This document shows positions 10,352 to 18,811 of a stretch of 64,000 bases of DNA, in pieces (positions within the stretch are counted from its first letter, which is position 1; each line of letters starts with the position of its first letter). The notes under the pieces are model-generated. The model saw nothing but the letters and a program-made list of their open reading frames with translations, had not been told where the DNA came from and did not search any database. The translations under genes and the position numbers were made by a program. Source of the DNA: Propionibacterium sp. oral taxon 192 str. F0372 (GTDB lineage: Bacteria; Actinomycetota; Actinomycetes; Propionibacteriales; Propionibacteriaceae); assembly GCF_000413315.1 (NCBI RefSeq), contig NZ_KE340297.1, positions 1,682,581 to 1,746,580 on the forward strand. Direction: 5' to 3'.

Positions 10352-11425
10352 GTGAAAAGGAATAAGGCCGCCATCGGCGCGGCAGGGGCACTTGCCCTGG
10401 CTTTGTTGGCCACTGGCTGCTCCGGTGGTGCGGGCAAGGATTCGAGCACATCGGCGGCCAGCGTGACCGTGGAAAACTGCGGTGAGCAGGTCACCTACAA
10501 CTACCCGGTGACCAAGCTGTTCGTGAACGACGGGAACATCATCTCCATCGCGCTGGCCGCCGGTGCCGCCGACCAGATCACCGCGGTCAGCTCCCTGCAG
10601 CGTGACAAGGATGTGCTGAGTCTCAAGTACGGGGATGCCGTCGGTGAACTGAAGCAGGTTGCGGAGAAGTACCCGAGTCTTGAGAACGTGATCGCAGCCG
10701 ACCCTCAGGTGATGTTCGCAGGCTGGGGATACGGCTTCAAGGAATCCGACGGGCTGACACCTGATCAACTCGCCGAGAAGGGCATCAAGACCTACCTGCT
10801 CAGCGAGACCTGCCGACAGGCCGACGGTAACCGCGGCACCATGGAACCGTGGAATGCCTTGACCACCGACATCAGCAACATCGGTGAGATAACCGGCAAC
10901 AAGCAGACCGCGCAGGATACCGTCGCCGACATTGAGGCCCGCGTCAAGGCTCTGGAATCCGCTCAACGTGCCGAGCAGATGCCGAAGGCCTTCCTATTCG
11001 ATTCAGCCTCGGAGACTATCTTCTCTTCGGGACGTTTCGGGGCGCCACAGGCCATGATGAACAGTGCCGGGGTGAGTAATGTGCTGTCAGACGTGGACGA
11101 CACCTGGACCTCCGTGAGTTGGGAGCGGCTTGCTAATTCAGACCCTGACATCATTTTCTTCGTCGACTACCCGGGACAAAGCTACGAGGAGAAAATCAAC
11201 GCGCTGGAGTCCAACCCGGCATCCCAGAACTTGAAGGCCGTCAAGGAGAAGCGCTACGTGAATTTGCCCTACGCGATGTGGACCTCCGGCCCGCTGAACG
11301 TCGATGGAGCGGAGTACATCCGCCAAGCCTTGGAGCACTGGAATCTCCAGCCCGCCAGCGACATTAAGCCCGGCGTGGACATCACCAAGTTGAGTGATCT
11401 GCCGGGCAACGAGTGGCTGCGTTGA
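10352..11425 (+). CDS. btuF: Cobalamin ABC importer, substrate-binding lipoprotein
   Basis: A 357-residue extracytoplasmic binding protein of the helical-backbone (FepB/BtuF) type. The signal sequence ends in the lipobox LLATGC, so Cys23 should be lipidated and anchor it to the membrane. Two lobes are visible: the first with the YNYPVTKLFVNDGNIISIAL start, the second after the linker helix around residues 190-210, containing FLFDSASETIFSSGRFG and the DPDIIFFVD strand. It uses GTG at 10352 after AGGAAGGAAT. The genomic setting (riboswitch, btuC, btuD) argues for a corrinoid ligand; a ferric siderophore is the main alternative on protein sequence alone. Confidence 0.88.
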   Translation: MKRNKAAIGAAGALALALLATGCSGGAGKDSSTSAASVTVENCGEQVTYNYPVTKLFVNDGNIISIALAAGAADQITAVSSLQRDKDVLSLKYGDAVGELKQVAEKYPSLENVIAADPQVMFAGWGYGFKESDGLTPDQLAEKGIKTYLLSETCRQADGNRGTMEPWNALTTDISNIGEITGNKQTAQDTVADIEARVKALESAQRAEQMPKAFLFDSASETIFSSGRFGAPQAMMNSAGVSNVLSDVDDTWTSVSWERLANSDPDIIFFVDYPGQSYEEKINALESNPASQNLKAVKEKRYVNLPYAMWTSGPLNVDGAEYIRQALEHWNLQPASDIKPGVDITKLSDLPGNEWLR

Positions 11426-11441
11426 GCAGATGAACGTGGGA

Positions 11442-11510
11442 GACGACCGGTTGCCGCGCGCTAGGTTTGGCGATCCAGCAGCTTGTGGGATAACCTTGAC
11501 GCCGGTCGTC
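11442..11510 (+). promoter_or_regulatory. Leader region of rplM-rpsI with long-range inverted repeat
   Basis: A perfect 9-bp inverted repeat (GACGACCGG at 11442-11450, CCGGTCGTC at 11502-11510) brackets 51 nt that include a possible promoter (TTTGGC at 11466, TAACCT at 11491). It may be a ribosomal-protein leader structure or part of the btuF end; neither is proven. Confidence 0.3.
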
Positions 11511-11595
11511 CCCGCGCGAGGCTTGCAGCTTCGGGTCCCAGGAAGAATGGGGGCGTCCTTTCAGTCGTGTTTCAACAACGGAAGACGGACACACC

Positions 11596-12039
11596 GTGAC
11601 TACCTACAGCCCGAAGCCTGGTGATCTCACTAGGAATTGGCTCGTGATCGACGCCACCGATGTCGTACTCGGACGTCTGGCCACCACCGTGGCCAGCCTC
11701 CTGCGTGGCAAGAACAAGCCGACCTACGCGCCGCACATGGACGGCGGCGACTTCGTCATCGTCGTGAACGCTGGCAAGGTTGCCCTGACCGGCAAAAAAG
11801 CCACTGATTCTCTGCGCTACACCGTCTCCGGTCGCCCCGGCGGCATGCGGGTGCGCACTGCCGGTGAGCTGCGTGAAAATGACGCCCGCAAGCTTGTCGA
11901 GCGTGCTGTGTGGGGCATGATGCCCAAGAACAAGCTATCGCGTCAGCAGATGACCAAGCTCAAGGTCTATTCCGGACCCGAGCACCCGCACGCTGCACAG
12001 AAGCCGCAGCCCTACGAGATCACCCAGATCGCACAGTGA
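11596..12039 (+). CDS. rplM: 50S ribosomal protein L13
   Basis: A 147-residue L13, an early-assembly protein of the large ribosomal subunit. The start [21 protein letters not shown], the core [20 protein letters not shown] and the end of the fold ([21 protein letters not shown]) are all standard for actinobacteria. It uses a GTG start with a weak GGAAG upstream. It is followed by rpsI 26 bp after its stop, the near-universal rplM-rpsI pair, and the unit ends in a hairpin at 12598. Confidence 0.97.
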   Translation: MTTYSPKPGDLTRNWLVIDATDVVLGRLATTVASLLRGKNKPTYAPHMDGGDFVIVVNAGKVALTGKKATDSLRYTVSGRPGGMRVRTAGELRENDARKLVERAVWGMMPKNKLSRQQMTKLKVYSGPEHPHAAQKPQPYEITQIAQ

Positions 12040-12065
12040 GCGCCGACAAGATCGAGGATTTGAAC

Positions 12066-12581
12066 GTGACCGAGAACGTGACCGAAATCGAAGAGACCGG
12101 CACCACGCCGTTCGTCGATGAGCAGAACCGCGAAATTGCCTACCGTTCCGAGGCCGTCGGCAGCGCCGCATCCGCCGAGCGATCCGCCGTCATCGCCGCA
12201 GGGCAGGGAACCGGCCGCCGCAAGGAAGCTGTTGCCAGGGTGCGCTTGGTGCCCGGTTCGGGCAAGTGGCAGATCAACGGTCGTACTCTTGAGGAATACT
12301 TCCCCAACAAGGTACACCAACAACTGATCAACGGGCCGCTGACGACCGCCGGGGTTGTTGACGCCTACGATGTCATCGCCCGCATTGGCGGCGGTGGCGT
12401 CACCGGCCAGGCCGGTGCTCTCCAGTTGGGCATTGCCCGCGCGTTGAACGCCATCGACCGTGAGGCCTCTCGCCCCGCGTTGAAAAAGGCTGGCTTGCTG
12501 ACCCGCGATGCCCGAGTCAAGGAACGCAAGAAGGCCGGTTTGAAGAAGGCCCGCAAGGCCCCCCAATACTCGAAGCGCTGA
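12066..12581 (+). CDS. rpsI: 30S ribosomal protein S9
   Basis: A 171-residue S9 of the small subunit. Residues from about 45 on are the conserved protein: [29 protein letters not shown], the [19 protein letters not shown] stretch and the C-terminal [18 protein letters not shown] whose last residues reach the P-site tRNA. The first ~45 residues form an acidic low-complexity extension typical of actinobacterial S9. GTG at 12066 was chosen since it has a GAGGA ribosome binding site 7 nt upstream; GTG at 12036, overlapping the rplM stop as GTGA, is an in-frame alternative that would add 10 residues. Confidence 0.95.
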   Translation: MTENVTEIEETGTTPFVDEQNREIAYRSEAVGSAASAERSAVIAAGQGTGRRKEAVARVRLVPGSGKWQINGRTLEEYFPNKVHQQLINGPLTTAGVVDAYDVIARIGGGGVTGQAGALQLGIARALNAIDREASRPALKKAGLLTRDARVKERKKAGLKKARKAPQYSKR

Positions 12582-12597
12582 CCCTTCGACCTTGTGC

Positions 12598-12637
12598 AAG
12601 GGGGTGGCCAGGCCAGTTCGGTCAGGTCACCCCCTTT
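12598..12637 (+). terminator. Terminator of rplM-rpsI
   Basis: A 12-bp stem with one G-T pair (AAGGGGGTGGCC pairing with GGTCACCCCCTT) and a 15-nt loop, 16 bp after the rpsI stop, followed by TTT. Confidence 0.75.
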
Positions 12638-12767
12638 CCGTAGCCTTCTATCGGCGGATGCGATCATTCGCGACGAGGCAAACTGGCCGGAGCGGACGCT
12701 ATTGTTCCGGGTGTTTCTGATCCGGGATCGGGATGGAATACCGGGTCGGGAGAGAGCCTATGGGCGA

Positions 12768-12773
12768 TAGACT
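12768..12773 (+). promoter_or_regulatory. -10 box TAGACT for glmM (leaderless)
   Basis: TAGACT is followed by exactly 8 nt and the glmM ATG at 12782. There is no ribosome binding site. The same hexamer at the same distance precedes glmS. Confidence 0.6.
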
Positions 12774-12781
12774 TCCCCACC

Positions 12782-14134
12782 ATGGCGAGACTTTTTGGTA
12801 CCGATGGGGTTCGTGGCATCGCGAACCGTGAACTGACTGCAGAACTTGCGCTGGAGCTATCCATCGCAGCCGCCCGGGTACTGGGGGAGACCGGTGCCTT
12901 CCGGGAACGGCGACCGGTGGCCTTAGTCGGTCGCGACACTCGCATTTCGGGCGAGTTCCTGGCGGCAGCCGTGTGCGCCGGATTGGCCAGCGCTGGAGTC
13001 GATGTCGTGGATGTCGGCGTGGTGCCCACCCCCGGGCTCGCCTACCTGGTCAACACCGAAGGAGCCGACCTGGGCGTCATGCTGTCCGCATCCCACAACC
13101 CGATGCCAGACAACGGCATCAAATTCTTCCAGCGAGGCGGGGTGAAGCTCGACGACTTCTTGGAGGACCAGATCGAGGAGCGCCTGGAAAGTCCTTGGGA
13201 ACGACCGACTGGAGCGGATGTCGGCCATGTCACCGCCGACGACGGCACCCTTCTGCACCGCTACGTCGACTACTTGGTGGCCTCCTTGGGGGGAATCTCT
13301 CTCGCCGGACTGAAGATCGTCGTCGACGGAGCCAACGGAGCGGCTGCGTTGACCGCCGTGCCCGCCTTCACCGCAGCGGGGGCCGAGGTCATCGGCATGA
13401 ACATCACCCCCACCGGCCTCAACATCAACGACAAGGCCGGTTCCACCCACATGGATGGGTTGCAGGCTGCGGTCGTCGAGCATGGTGCGATGCTTGGCGT
13501 CGCCCTTGACGGGGATGCCGATCGTTGCCTGGCTGTTGATGCCTCCGGGAATCTGGTCGACGGTGACAAGATTATGGCCATTCTTGCGGTCGAGTTGAAG
13601 GCTCAGGGCAAGCTGCACAACGACACCCTGGTGGCGACGATCATGTCCAATCTCGGCCTGATCAACGCCATGCGGGAACATGGAATCCACGTCGAACAGA
13701 CCCGGGTCGGCGACCGTTACGTGCTGGAAGCCATGGGGGCCGATGGATTCACCCTCGGCGGGGAACAATCCGGACACGTCATCATCTCGGAGTACGCCAA
13801 TACCGGCGACGGGGTGCTGACTGCTCTCCATTTGGCTGCCGCGATGGCGACCTCCGGGAAATCTGTTGCCGAGCTCGCTTCGATCATGACCTCCTTGCCA
13901 CAGGTGATGATCAACGTCCCGAATGTTGACAAGATGCGGGCTGGAGTCGATCCGGAGATCACCCAGGCCGTGACCGCGGCCAACAAGGAACTGGGCAACG
14001 GGGGACGCGTCGTGCTGCGCCCTTCGGGTACCGAACCGCTAGTGCGTGTCATGGTGGAGGCCACCACTGACGAACAGGCCCGGGAGATCGCCGAACGGCT
14101 TGCTGGGCTAGTGGCACACCGCCTGGCCCTGTGA
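12782..14134 (+). CDS. glmM: Phosphoglucosamine mutase GlmM
   Basis: A 450-residue phosphohexomutase that converts glucosamine 6-phosphate to glucosamine 1-phosphate for UDP-GlcNAc and peptidoglycan synthesis. It begins with MARLFGTDGVRG; the phosphorylated catalytic serine is Ser104 in MLSASHNPMPDNG; the Mg-binding loop is DGDADR (near residue 243); the sugar-specificity loop is GGEQSGH; and the phosphate-binding loop RPSGTEPLVRVMVE is near the C-terminus. Length is standard. It lies one gene away from glmS, the preceding step of the pathway, with coaA inserted on the opposite strand. Expression is probably from a leaderless promoter. Confidence 0.96.
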   Translation: MARLFGTDGVRGIANRELTAELALELSIAAARVLGETGAFRERRPVALVGRDTRISGEFLAAAVCAGLASAGVDVVDVGVVPTPGLAYLVNTEGADLGVMLSASHNPMPDNGIKFFQRGGVKLDDFLEDQIEERLESPWERPTGADVGHVTADDGTLLHRYVDYLVASLGGISLAGLKIVVDGANGAAALTAVPAFTAAGAEVIGMNITPTGLNINDKAGSTHMDGLQAAVVEHGAMLGVALDGDADRCLAVDASGNLVDGDKIMAILAVELKAQGKLHNDTLVATIMSNLGLINAMREHGIHVEQTRVGDRYVLEAMGADGFTLGGEQSGHVIISEYANTGDGVLTALHLAAAMATSGKSVAELASIMTSLPQVMINVPNVDKMRAGVDPEITQAVTAANKELGNGGRVVLRPSGTEPLVRVMVEATTDEQAREIAERLAGLVAHRLAL

Positions 14135-14178
14135 CCATGAGATGACTTGCCTCGGTCCGGGCGATGCTGGGCCAGGCT

Positions 14179-15141
14179 TCAGATTTTGCGGATGCGGATC
14201 TCGGAGATCACGTGGTCGGCACCTTTGTGCAAGATGGCGGTTGCCCGTTCTCTGGACGGTTTGATGTTGAGTCGCAGGTTCGGCTCATTGGTGTTCGACC
14301 AGAATCCCTCGGCTATCGCCATCGCCTGTTCGTCGGGCATCTCGGCGACCGACCGGAACGCTGAATCTGGATCACGGAAAGCCGATTCCCGAAGGGCTGC
14401 GAAGCGGGACATGAACCATGACCTGATGTGCTCGACGTTGGCGTCGACATACACCGAGTAGTCGAGGAAATCGCTGATCGCCAAGGAATCGGTGCCCAGC
14501 GGTGCCTGTTGAAGGACGTTCAACCCCTCGATGATCAGTACATCTGGTTTCTCCATCACCTGGCGCTCCCCGGGCACCACATCCGAGCGGACGTGGGAGT
14601 AGACTGGAGTTTCGACGCGGTCTACTCCCGATTTCACCCGGATGAGAAAATTTAATAGGCCTTCGCGGTCATAGGTCTCTGGAAAACCTTTCCGCGTCAT
14701 CAACCCACGGGCTTCCAACTCGGCGTTGGGTAACAGAAACCCGTCGGTGGGTAGCAATTCCACTCGGGGATGGTCTGGCGCCCGGGAGATCAGCTCACGA
14801 AGCAGGCGGGCAGCCGTCGACTTTCCCACCGCCACCGAACCCGCGACGGCGATCACGAAAGGCGTCGAGGTGGCGGAAATGTCCAGATAGTCATTGAGGT
14901 CGCGATACATTCCCTTGTGATGCCGCCGATGAAGGTTGATCATCTCGACCAGCGGGAGATAAACCTCGGCGACATCGCGTTCATTGGTCGGATCCTGCAA
15001 AGAACGCAACCGGTCGAGTGTTCCCGCATCAAGGGACATTTCCGAATCTCTGGCGAGGGTCGCCCATGCCTCGCGTGGCAAGGTCACCCATGGTGTAGCT
15101 CGGTTCTCGGCGGCCGTAGTCACCGCATCAGCGTAGCCCAC
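14179..15141 (-). CDS. coaA: Type I pantothenate kinase CoaA
   Basis: A 320-residue prokaryotic type I pantothenate kinase, which phosphorylates pantothenate in the first step of coenzyme A synthesis. The P-loop is AGSVAVGKSTAARLL, followed by the substrate region LLPTDGFLLPNAELEARGL and RKGFPETYD, and the C-terminal VYVDA and W-F helices typical of the family. It is convergent with glmM (44-bp gap) and divergent from glmS. The start is GTG at 15141, only 18 bp from the glmS ATG; an internal GTG (residue 7) is the other option. It is one of the standard genes of this actinobacterial neighbourhood. Confidence 0.95.
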   Translation of the reverse strand: MGYADAVTTAAENRATPWVTLPREAWATLARDSEMSLDAGTLDRLRSLQDPTNERDVAEVYLPLVEMINLHRRHHKGMYRDLNDYLDISATSTPFVIAVAGSVAVGKSTAARLLRELISRAPDHPRVELLPTDGFLLPNAELEARGLMTRKGFPETYDREGLLNFLIRVKSGVDRVETPVYSHVRSDVVPGERQVMEKPDVLIIEGLNVLQQAPLGTDSLAISDFLDYSVYVDANVEHIRSWFMSRFAALRESAFRDPDSAFRSVAEMPDEQAMAIAEGFWSNTNEPNLRLNIKPSRERATAILHKGADHVISEIRIRKI

Positions 15142-15145
15142 CCCT

Positions 15146-15151
15146 TAGACT
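15146..15151 (+). promoter_or_regulatory. -10 box TAGACT for glmS (leaderless)
   Basis: TAGACT then 8 nt then the glmS ATG at 15160, identical in sequence and spacing to the glmM promoter. It sits in the 18 bp between the coaA and glmS start codons. Confidence 0.6.
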
Positions 15152-15159
15152 CTTGTGAT

Positions 15160-17007
15160 ATGTGCGGAATCATCGGATACGTCGGCCCCCAGGATGCCCA
15201 GCAGGTGATCCTCGATGGCCTGGCAAGAATGGAGTACCGAGGCTACGACTCGGCTGGGGTGGCCGTGGTGGCTGATGGACGGCTGGCCTGGGCGAAGAAA
15301 GCTGGCAAACTAGCTAATCTGCGCAGTGAACTTGAAATAGCCCCGATCCCCAAGGCCCACCAGGGCATCGGGCACACCCGCTGGGCCACCCATGGCGCTC
15401 CCGTCGATGTGAACGCCCATCCACACGTGTCGAATGATGCTGCTGTCGCCATCGTGCACAATGGGATCATTGAGAACTTCGCCGAACTGCGTGCTGAGCT
15501 TGAGGCCTCCGGCGTCACCTTCACATCCGAGACCGACTCCGAAGTGGCGGCCCACCTCCTGTCGCGGGAACTCGCCCGTACCGGAGAACTGCTGCCCGCC
15601 ATCTGCGCGGTGGCAGATCTGCTCTCCGGCGCATTCACCTTGGTCGGAATAACTGCAGACAAACCTGGCGAGGTCGTCGCTGCCCGTCGTAACTCGCCCT
15701 TGGTCGTCGGTGTGGGGCAGGGAGAAAACTTTCTCGCATCCGATGTACTAGCTTTCATTGCGCACACTCGTGAGGTAATCGAACTCGGGCAGGATCAGGC
15801 TGTGCTCATCACCCCCACGCGGATCACCGTTACCAACTTCGACGGGACCCCGGCCGAGACAAACACCTACCACGTCGACTGGGACACTTCTGCCGCCGAG
15901 AAGGGCGGCTACGACTGGTTCATGCGCAAGGAGATCTTCGAACAGCCCAAGGCTGTGGCCGATACCCTGCTGGGGCGCTACAACGCTCGTAGGGAACTGG
16001 TGCTCGACGAGATGCGCGGTATCTCCCCGGAAGACTTGCGCCGGATCAACAAGATCGTGATCGTCGCCTGCGGCACCGCCTACTACGCAGGAATGGTCGC
16101 CAAATATGCTGTGGAGCATTGGACCAGGGTGCCCTGTGAGGTGGAGGTGGCCTCCGAGTTCCGCTACCGTGATCCGATCATCGACCCACAGACCCTGTGC
16201 GTGACCATCTCTCAGTCAGGTGAAACTGCAGATACTTTGATGGCCATCCGGCATGCCCGGGAGCAGGGCGCCAAGGTGATCGCCATCTGTAACACCAATG
16301 GTTCGACGATCCCGCGGGAATCAGATGCGGTGATCTACACTCACGCTGGCCCGGAGATCGGTGTTGCATCCACGAAGGGCTTCCTCACCCAGGTCGCCGC
16401 CTGTTACCTGCTGGGTCTCTATCTGGCCCAGGTGCGAGGCATGAAGTATTCCGACGAGATCTTCACCATCACCAACGAACTAGAGCGGGTGCCCGGACTA
16501 GTGCAGGAACTGCTCGACCGGGCCGAGGAGATCTACGACCTGGCCCATCAGCTGGCTGGACAGAAGCATTTCATCTTCCTGGGACGCCACGTCGGCTACC
16601 CGGTAGCCCTGGAGGGCGCGCTGAAGTTGAAAGAAATCGCCTACCAGCACGCCGAGGGATTCGCAGCCGGTGAGTTGAAACACGGGCCAATCGCGATCAT
16701 TGAGCCGGGCATGCCGGTGTTCATCATTGTCCCACCCAGCGGTCGCGATCAGCTGCGAGACAAGGTACTTTCCAATATCCAGGAGGTTCAGGCCCGGGGC
16801 GGGCGGGCGATCGTCCTGGTCGAAGCGGGCGACCAGGAGGCCGCGAATCGTGCTGACCAACTGATCGAATTGCCGCACGTATCCACGCTGCTGCAACCCT
16901 TGGTGGCTACGGTCCCGCTTCAGCTGTTCGCCTGCGAGCTGGCCGCAACCTTGGGCCACGACGTCGATCAGCCCCGCAACCTGGCCAAGTCGGTGACGGT
17001 CGAATGA
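15160..17007 (+). CDS. glmS: Glutamine-fructose-6-phosphate aminotransferase (isomerizing) GlmS
   Basis: A 615-residue enzyme making glucosamine 6-phosphate from fructose 6-phosphate and glutamine, the entry step of amino-sugar synthesis. The N-terminal class II glutaminase domain begins MCGIIGYVG, so Cys2 becomes the catalytic nucleophile after Met removal; the domain also has GHTRWATHG and HNGIIEN. Two SIS sugar-isomerase domains follow (about residues 285-430 and 460-605) with CGTAYYAG, SQSGETADT and the closing NLAKSVTVE. The start is fixed by Cys2; an upstream in-frame extension is rejected. It overlaps acpS by ATGA. No glmS ribozyme is visible. Confidence 0.97.
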   Translation: MCGIIGYVGPQDAQQVILDGLARMEYRGYDSAGVAVVADGRLAWAKKAGKLANLRSELEIAPIPKAHQGIGHTRWATHGAPVDVNAHPHVSNDAAVAIVHNGIIENFAELRAELEASGVTFTSETDSEVAAHLLSRELARTGELLPAICAVADLLSGAFTLVGITADKPGEVVAARRNSPLVVGVGQGENFLASDVLAFIAHTREVIELGQDQAVLITPTRITVTNFDGTPAETNTYHVDWDTSAAEKGGYDWFMRKEIFEQPKAVADTLLGRYNARRELVLDEMRGISPEDLRRINKIVIVACGTAYYAGMVAKYAVEHWTRVPCEVEVASEFRYRDPIIDPQTLCVTISQSGETADTLMAIRHAREQGAKVIAICNTNGSTIPRESDAVIYTHAGPEIGVASTKGFLTQVAACYLLGLYLAQVRGMKYSDEIFTITNELERVPGLVQELLDRAEEIYDLAHQLAGQKHFIFLGRHVGYPVALEGALKLKEIAYQHAEGFAAGELKHGPIAIIEPGMPVFIIVPPSGRDQLRDKVLSNIQEVQARGGRAIVLVEAGDQEAANRADQLIELPHVSTLLQPLVATVPLQLFACELAATLGHDVDQPRNLAKSVTVE

Positions 17008-17363
17008 TCGCCGGAGTCGGGGTGGACATCTGTTCGGTGGACCGAATGGCGGCGATGATCACCAGGCATCCGGGCATCGTGGCGCGACTGTTCACCCCGG
17101 CCGAATCTGAAGGGCGCACTACCGAACAGCTGGCCGCCCGGTTCGCGGCCAAGGAAGCCCTCGCCAAGGCCTTGGGTGCCCCCGCAGGCCTGGGTTGGCA
17201 CGAGGTCAAGGTTATGACGGGGGACGATGGAGCGCCTACCATGGTGCTGAGCGGTGGCGTTGCCGCACGAGCCGCGCAGTTGCGGATCGGCAGAGTCCAT
17301 CTTTCGATGAGCCATGACGGTGGTCTGGCCACGGCATTTGTAGTTTGTGAGGAACATCAGTGA
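17004..17363 (+). CDS. acpS: Holo-[acyl-carrier-protein] synthase AcpS
   Basis: A 119-residue 4-prime-phosphopantetheinyl transferase that activates acyl carrier protein with coenzyme A. The two conserved Mg-binding motifs are present: GVGVDICSVDR with Asp8 and RFAAKEALAKALG with Glu51, plus the C-terminal HLSMSHDGGLATAFVV. It overlaps glmS (ATGA) upstream and nnr (GTGA) downstream, the common actinobacterial order. Confidence 0.95.
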   Translation: MIAGVGVDICSVDRMAAMITRHPGIVARLFTPAESEGRTTEQLAARFAAKEALAKALGAPAGLGWHEVKVMTGDDGAPTMVLSGGVAARAAQLRIGRVHLSMSHDGGLATAFVVCEEHQ

Positions 17364-18811
17364 TCGGAATCCACAGTGTCCAGCAAATCAGGGCTGCCGA
17401 AGTCGAGTTTGAGTCCCGCAACCCTGACATCAGCCTGATGCAGCGTGCGGCCCTCAAGGTGGCCGAGCGTGCGATGCAGATGGCGCCCAAAGGCACCATC
17501 TTGGTTGCCGTGGGCCCGGGAAACAACGGCGGCGACGGTCTCTACGCCGTGCGCGAGTTGATGAAGATGGGCCGCCACGTGCTGGTGTGGCAAGTGACGG
17601 ACAAGGCCCACCCCGGTGGGGTCATCGCAGCACGTCAACTTGGTGCACGGTTCATGAACACCCTCGCAGTGATGCGTCAGTTGCCGGAGATCTCTCTGGT
17701 CATCGACGCTGTTGTCGGGCTGGGCTCCCACAGGGGGCTGTCGGAAGAGATGATCATTTTCGCCGAGGAGGTGCGCACCCTATCCATTCCAGTACTCGCC
17801 GTGGATATTCCTTCTGGCCTGGATCCGGATTCCCATCTGGCCCCTGAGCACGCCGTCCACGCGAACTGGACAGTGGTCTTTTCCGCTCCCCAACTGTGTC
17901 ACCTAGCTCAGCCGGCGGCATCCTATTGTGGCGATGTCGAGATCATTGATCTGGGTTGTGAGCTACCTGACACCGACATCCAGCAGATGCAGCGGGTCGA
18001 CGTCGCTAGGTGGTGGCCATGGCCAACCCAGTACGCCGACAAGTATTCTCGTGGCGGCCTGGGTATCGACACCGGCTCGGACCGCTACCCGGGTGCTGCG
18101 ATCCTGTCGGTCACTGGTGCCGTCTTCTCCGGGGCGGGTATCCTGCGGTTCAGCGGTCCTCCTTCGTGCGCGGACATGGTGGTACGTCGCCAGCCCTCGG
18201 TGACCATCGGACGGGGACGCGTCCAAGCTTGGCTGGTTGGCTGCGGGTGGGGCGACGGACCGGAGAACGAGCACCGTCTCGACCACGTCCTGGAGGCGGG
18301 CATTCCGGCAGTCGTCGACGCGGAAGCCCTAGTGCACATACCTGCTGCCCTTCCCGAGGGGTGGCTGATGACCCCGCACGCCGGTGAGTTGGCGACAATT
18401 ATGGGGGTCAAGCGCGCCGAGGTTGTGGCCGATCCGATCAGGCATGCCCGCGAGGCCGCAAAGCGATGGAAAACCACTGTCCTGCTGAAGGGCGCCACCC
18501 AGTACATCGCCGAGGAAAACGGCAGGGTCACCTTGGCCATCCCCGGCCCGGCATGGACTGCCCAAGCCGGTTCCGGTGACGTGCTCGCCGGCATCTGCGG
18601 TACCCTCATGGCCGCCGGACTGCCTGCTTGGAAGGCCGCATCAATGGGAGCCTCGGTGCAGGCAATGGCCGCAACCCATCGCCCCGGCCCTTATCCGCCC
18701 GAACGGCAGGCCGAGGTGATTCCCGAAGTGCTCGCGCATTTGGCGGGGGTGATCGGGGATCAGGCGATTCTGGCGGGTAATCTCACTCCCAACTCGATCG
18801 CCGTCGCGTAG
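17360..18811 (+). CDS. nnr: Bifunctional NAD(P)H-hydrate repair enzyme Nnr
   Basis: A 483-residue two-domain metabolite-repair enzyme. The N-terminal epimerase domain (about 1-205, YjeF-N type) carries VGPGNNGGDGLYAVREL (residues 52-68) and the DAVVGLG loop; it interconverts R and S forms of damaged, hydrated NAD(P)H. The C-terminal ADP-dependent dehydratase domain (about 220-483) has the LMTPHAGELA strand and AGSGDVLAGICG near residue 405 and restores NAD(P)H. It starts with GTG overlapping acpS. Its last 52 bp overlap the 3-prime end of the convergent mgtA gene. In many actinobacteria alr follows nnr directly; here it does not. Confidence 0.93.
   Translation: MIGIHSVQQIRAAEVEFESRNPDISLMQRAALKVAERAMQMAPKGTILVAVGPGNNGGDGLYAVRELMKMGRHVLVWQVTDKAHPGGVIAARQLGARFMNTLAVMRQLPEISLVIDAVVGLGSHRGLSEEMIIFAEEVRTLSIPVLAVDIPSGLDPDSHLAPEHAVHANWTVVFSAPQLCHLAQPAASYCGDVEIIDLGCELPDTDIQQMQRVDVARWWPWPTQYADKYSRGGLGIDTGSDRYPGAAILSVTGAVFSGAGILRFSGPPSCADMVVRRQPSVTIGRGRVQAWLVGCGWGDGPENEHRLDHVLEAGIPAVVDAEALVHIPAALPEGWLMTPHAGELATIMGVKRAEVVADPIRHAREAAKRWKTTVLLKGATQYIAEENGRVTLAIPGPAWTAQAGSGDVLAGICGTLMAAGLPAWKAASMGASVQAMAATHRPGPYPPERQAEVIPEVLAHLAGVIGDQAILAGNLTPNSIAVA

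Noticed and set aside
12923-13831. A 302-codon minus-strand open frame inside glmM
   Set aside because: Shadow of glmM; His/Asp/Gly-rich composition typical of antisense reading of a high-GC gene.
14770-15159. A 130-codon upstream extension of glmS
   Set aside because: It lies antisense to coaA, and GlmS must begin Met-Cys for the N-terminal nucleophile.
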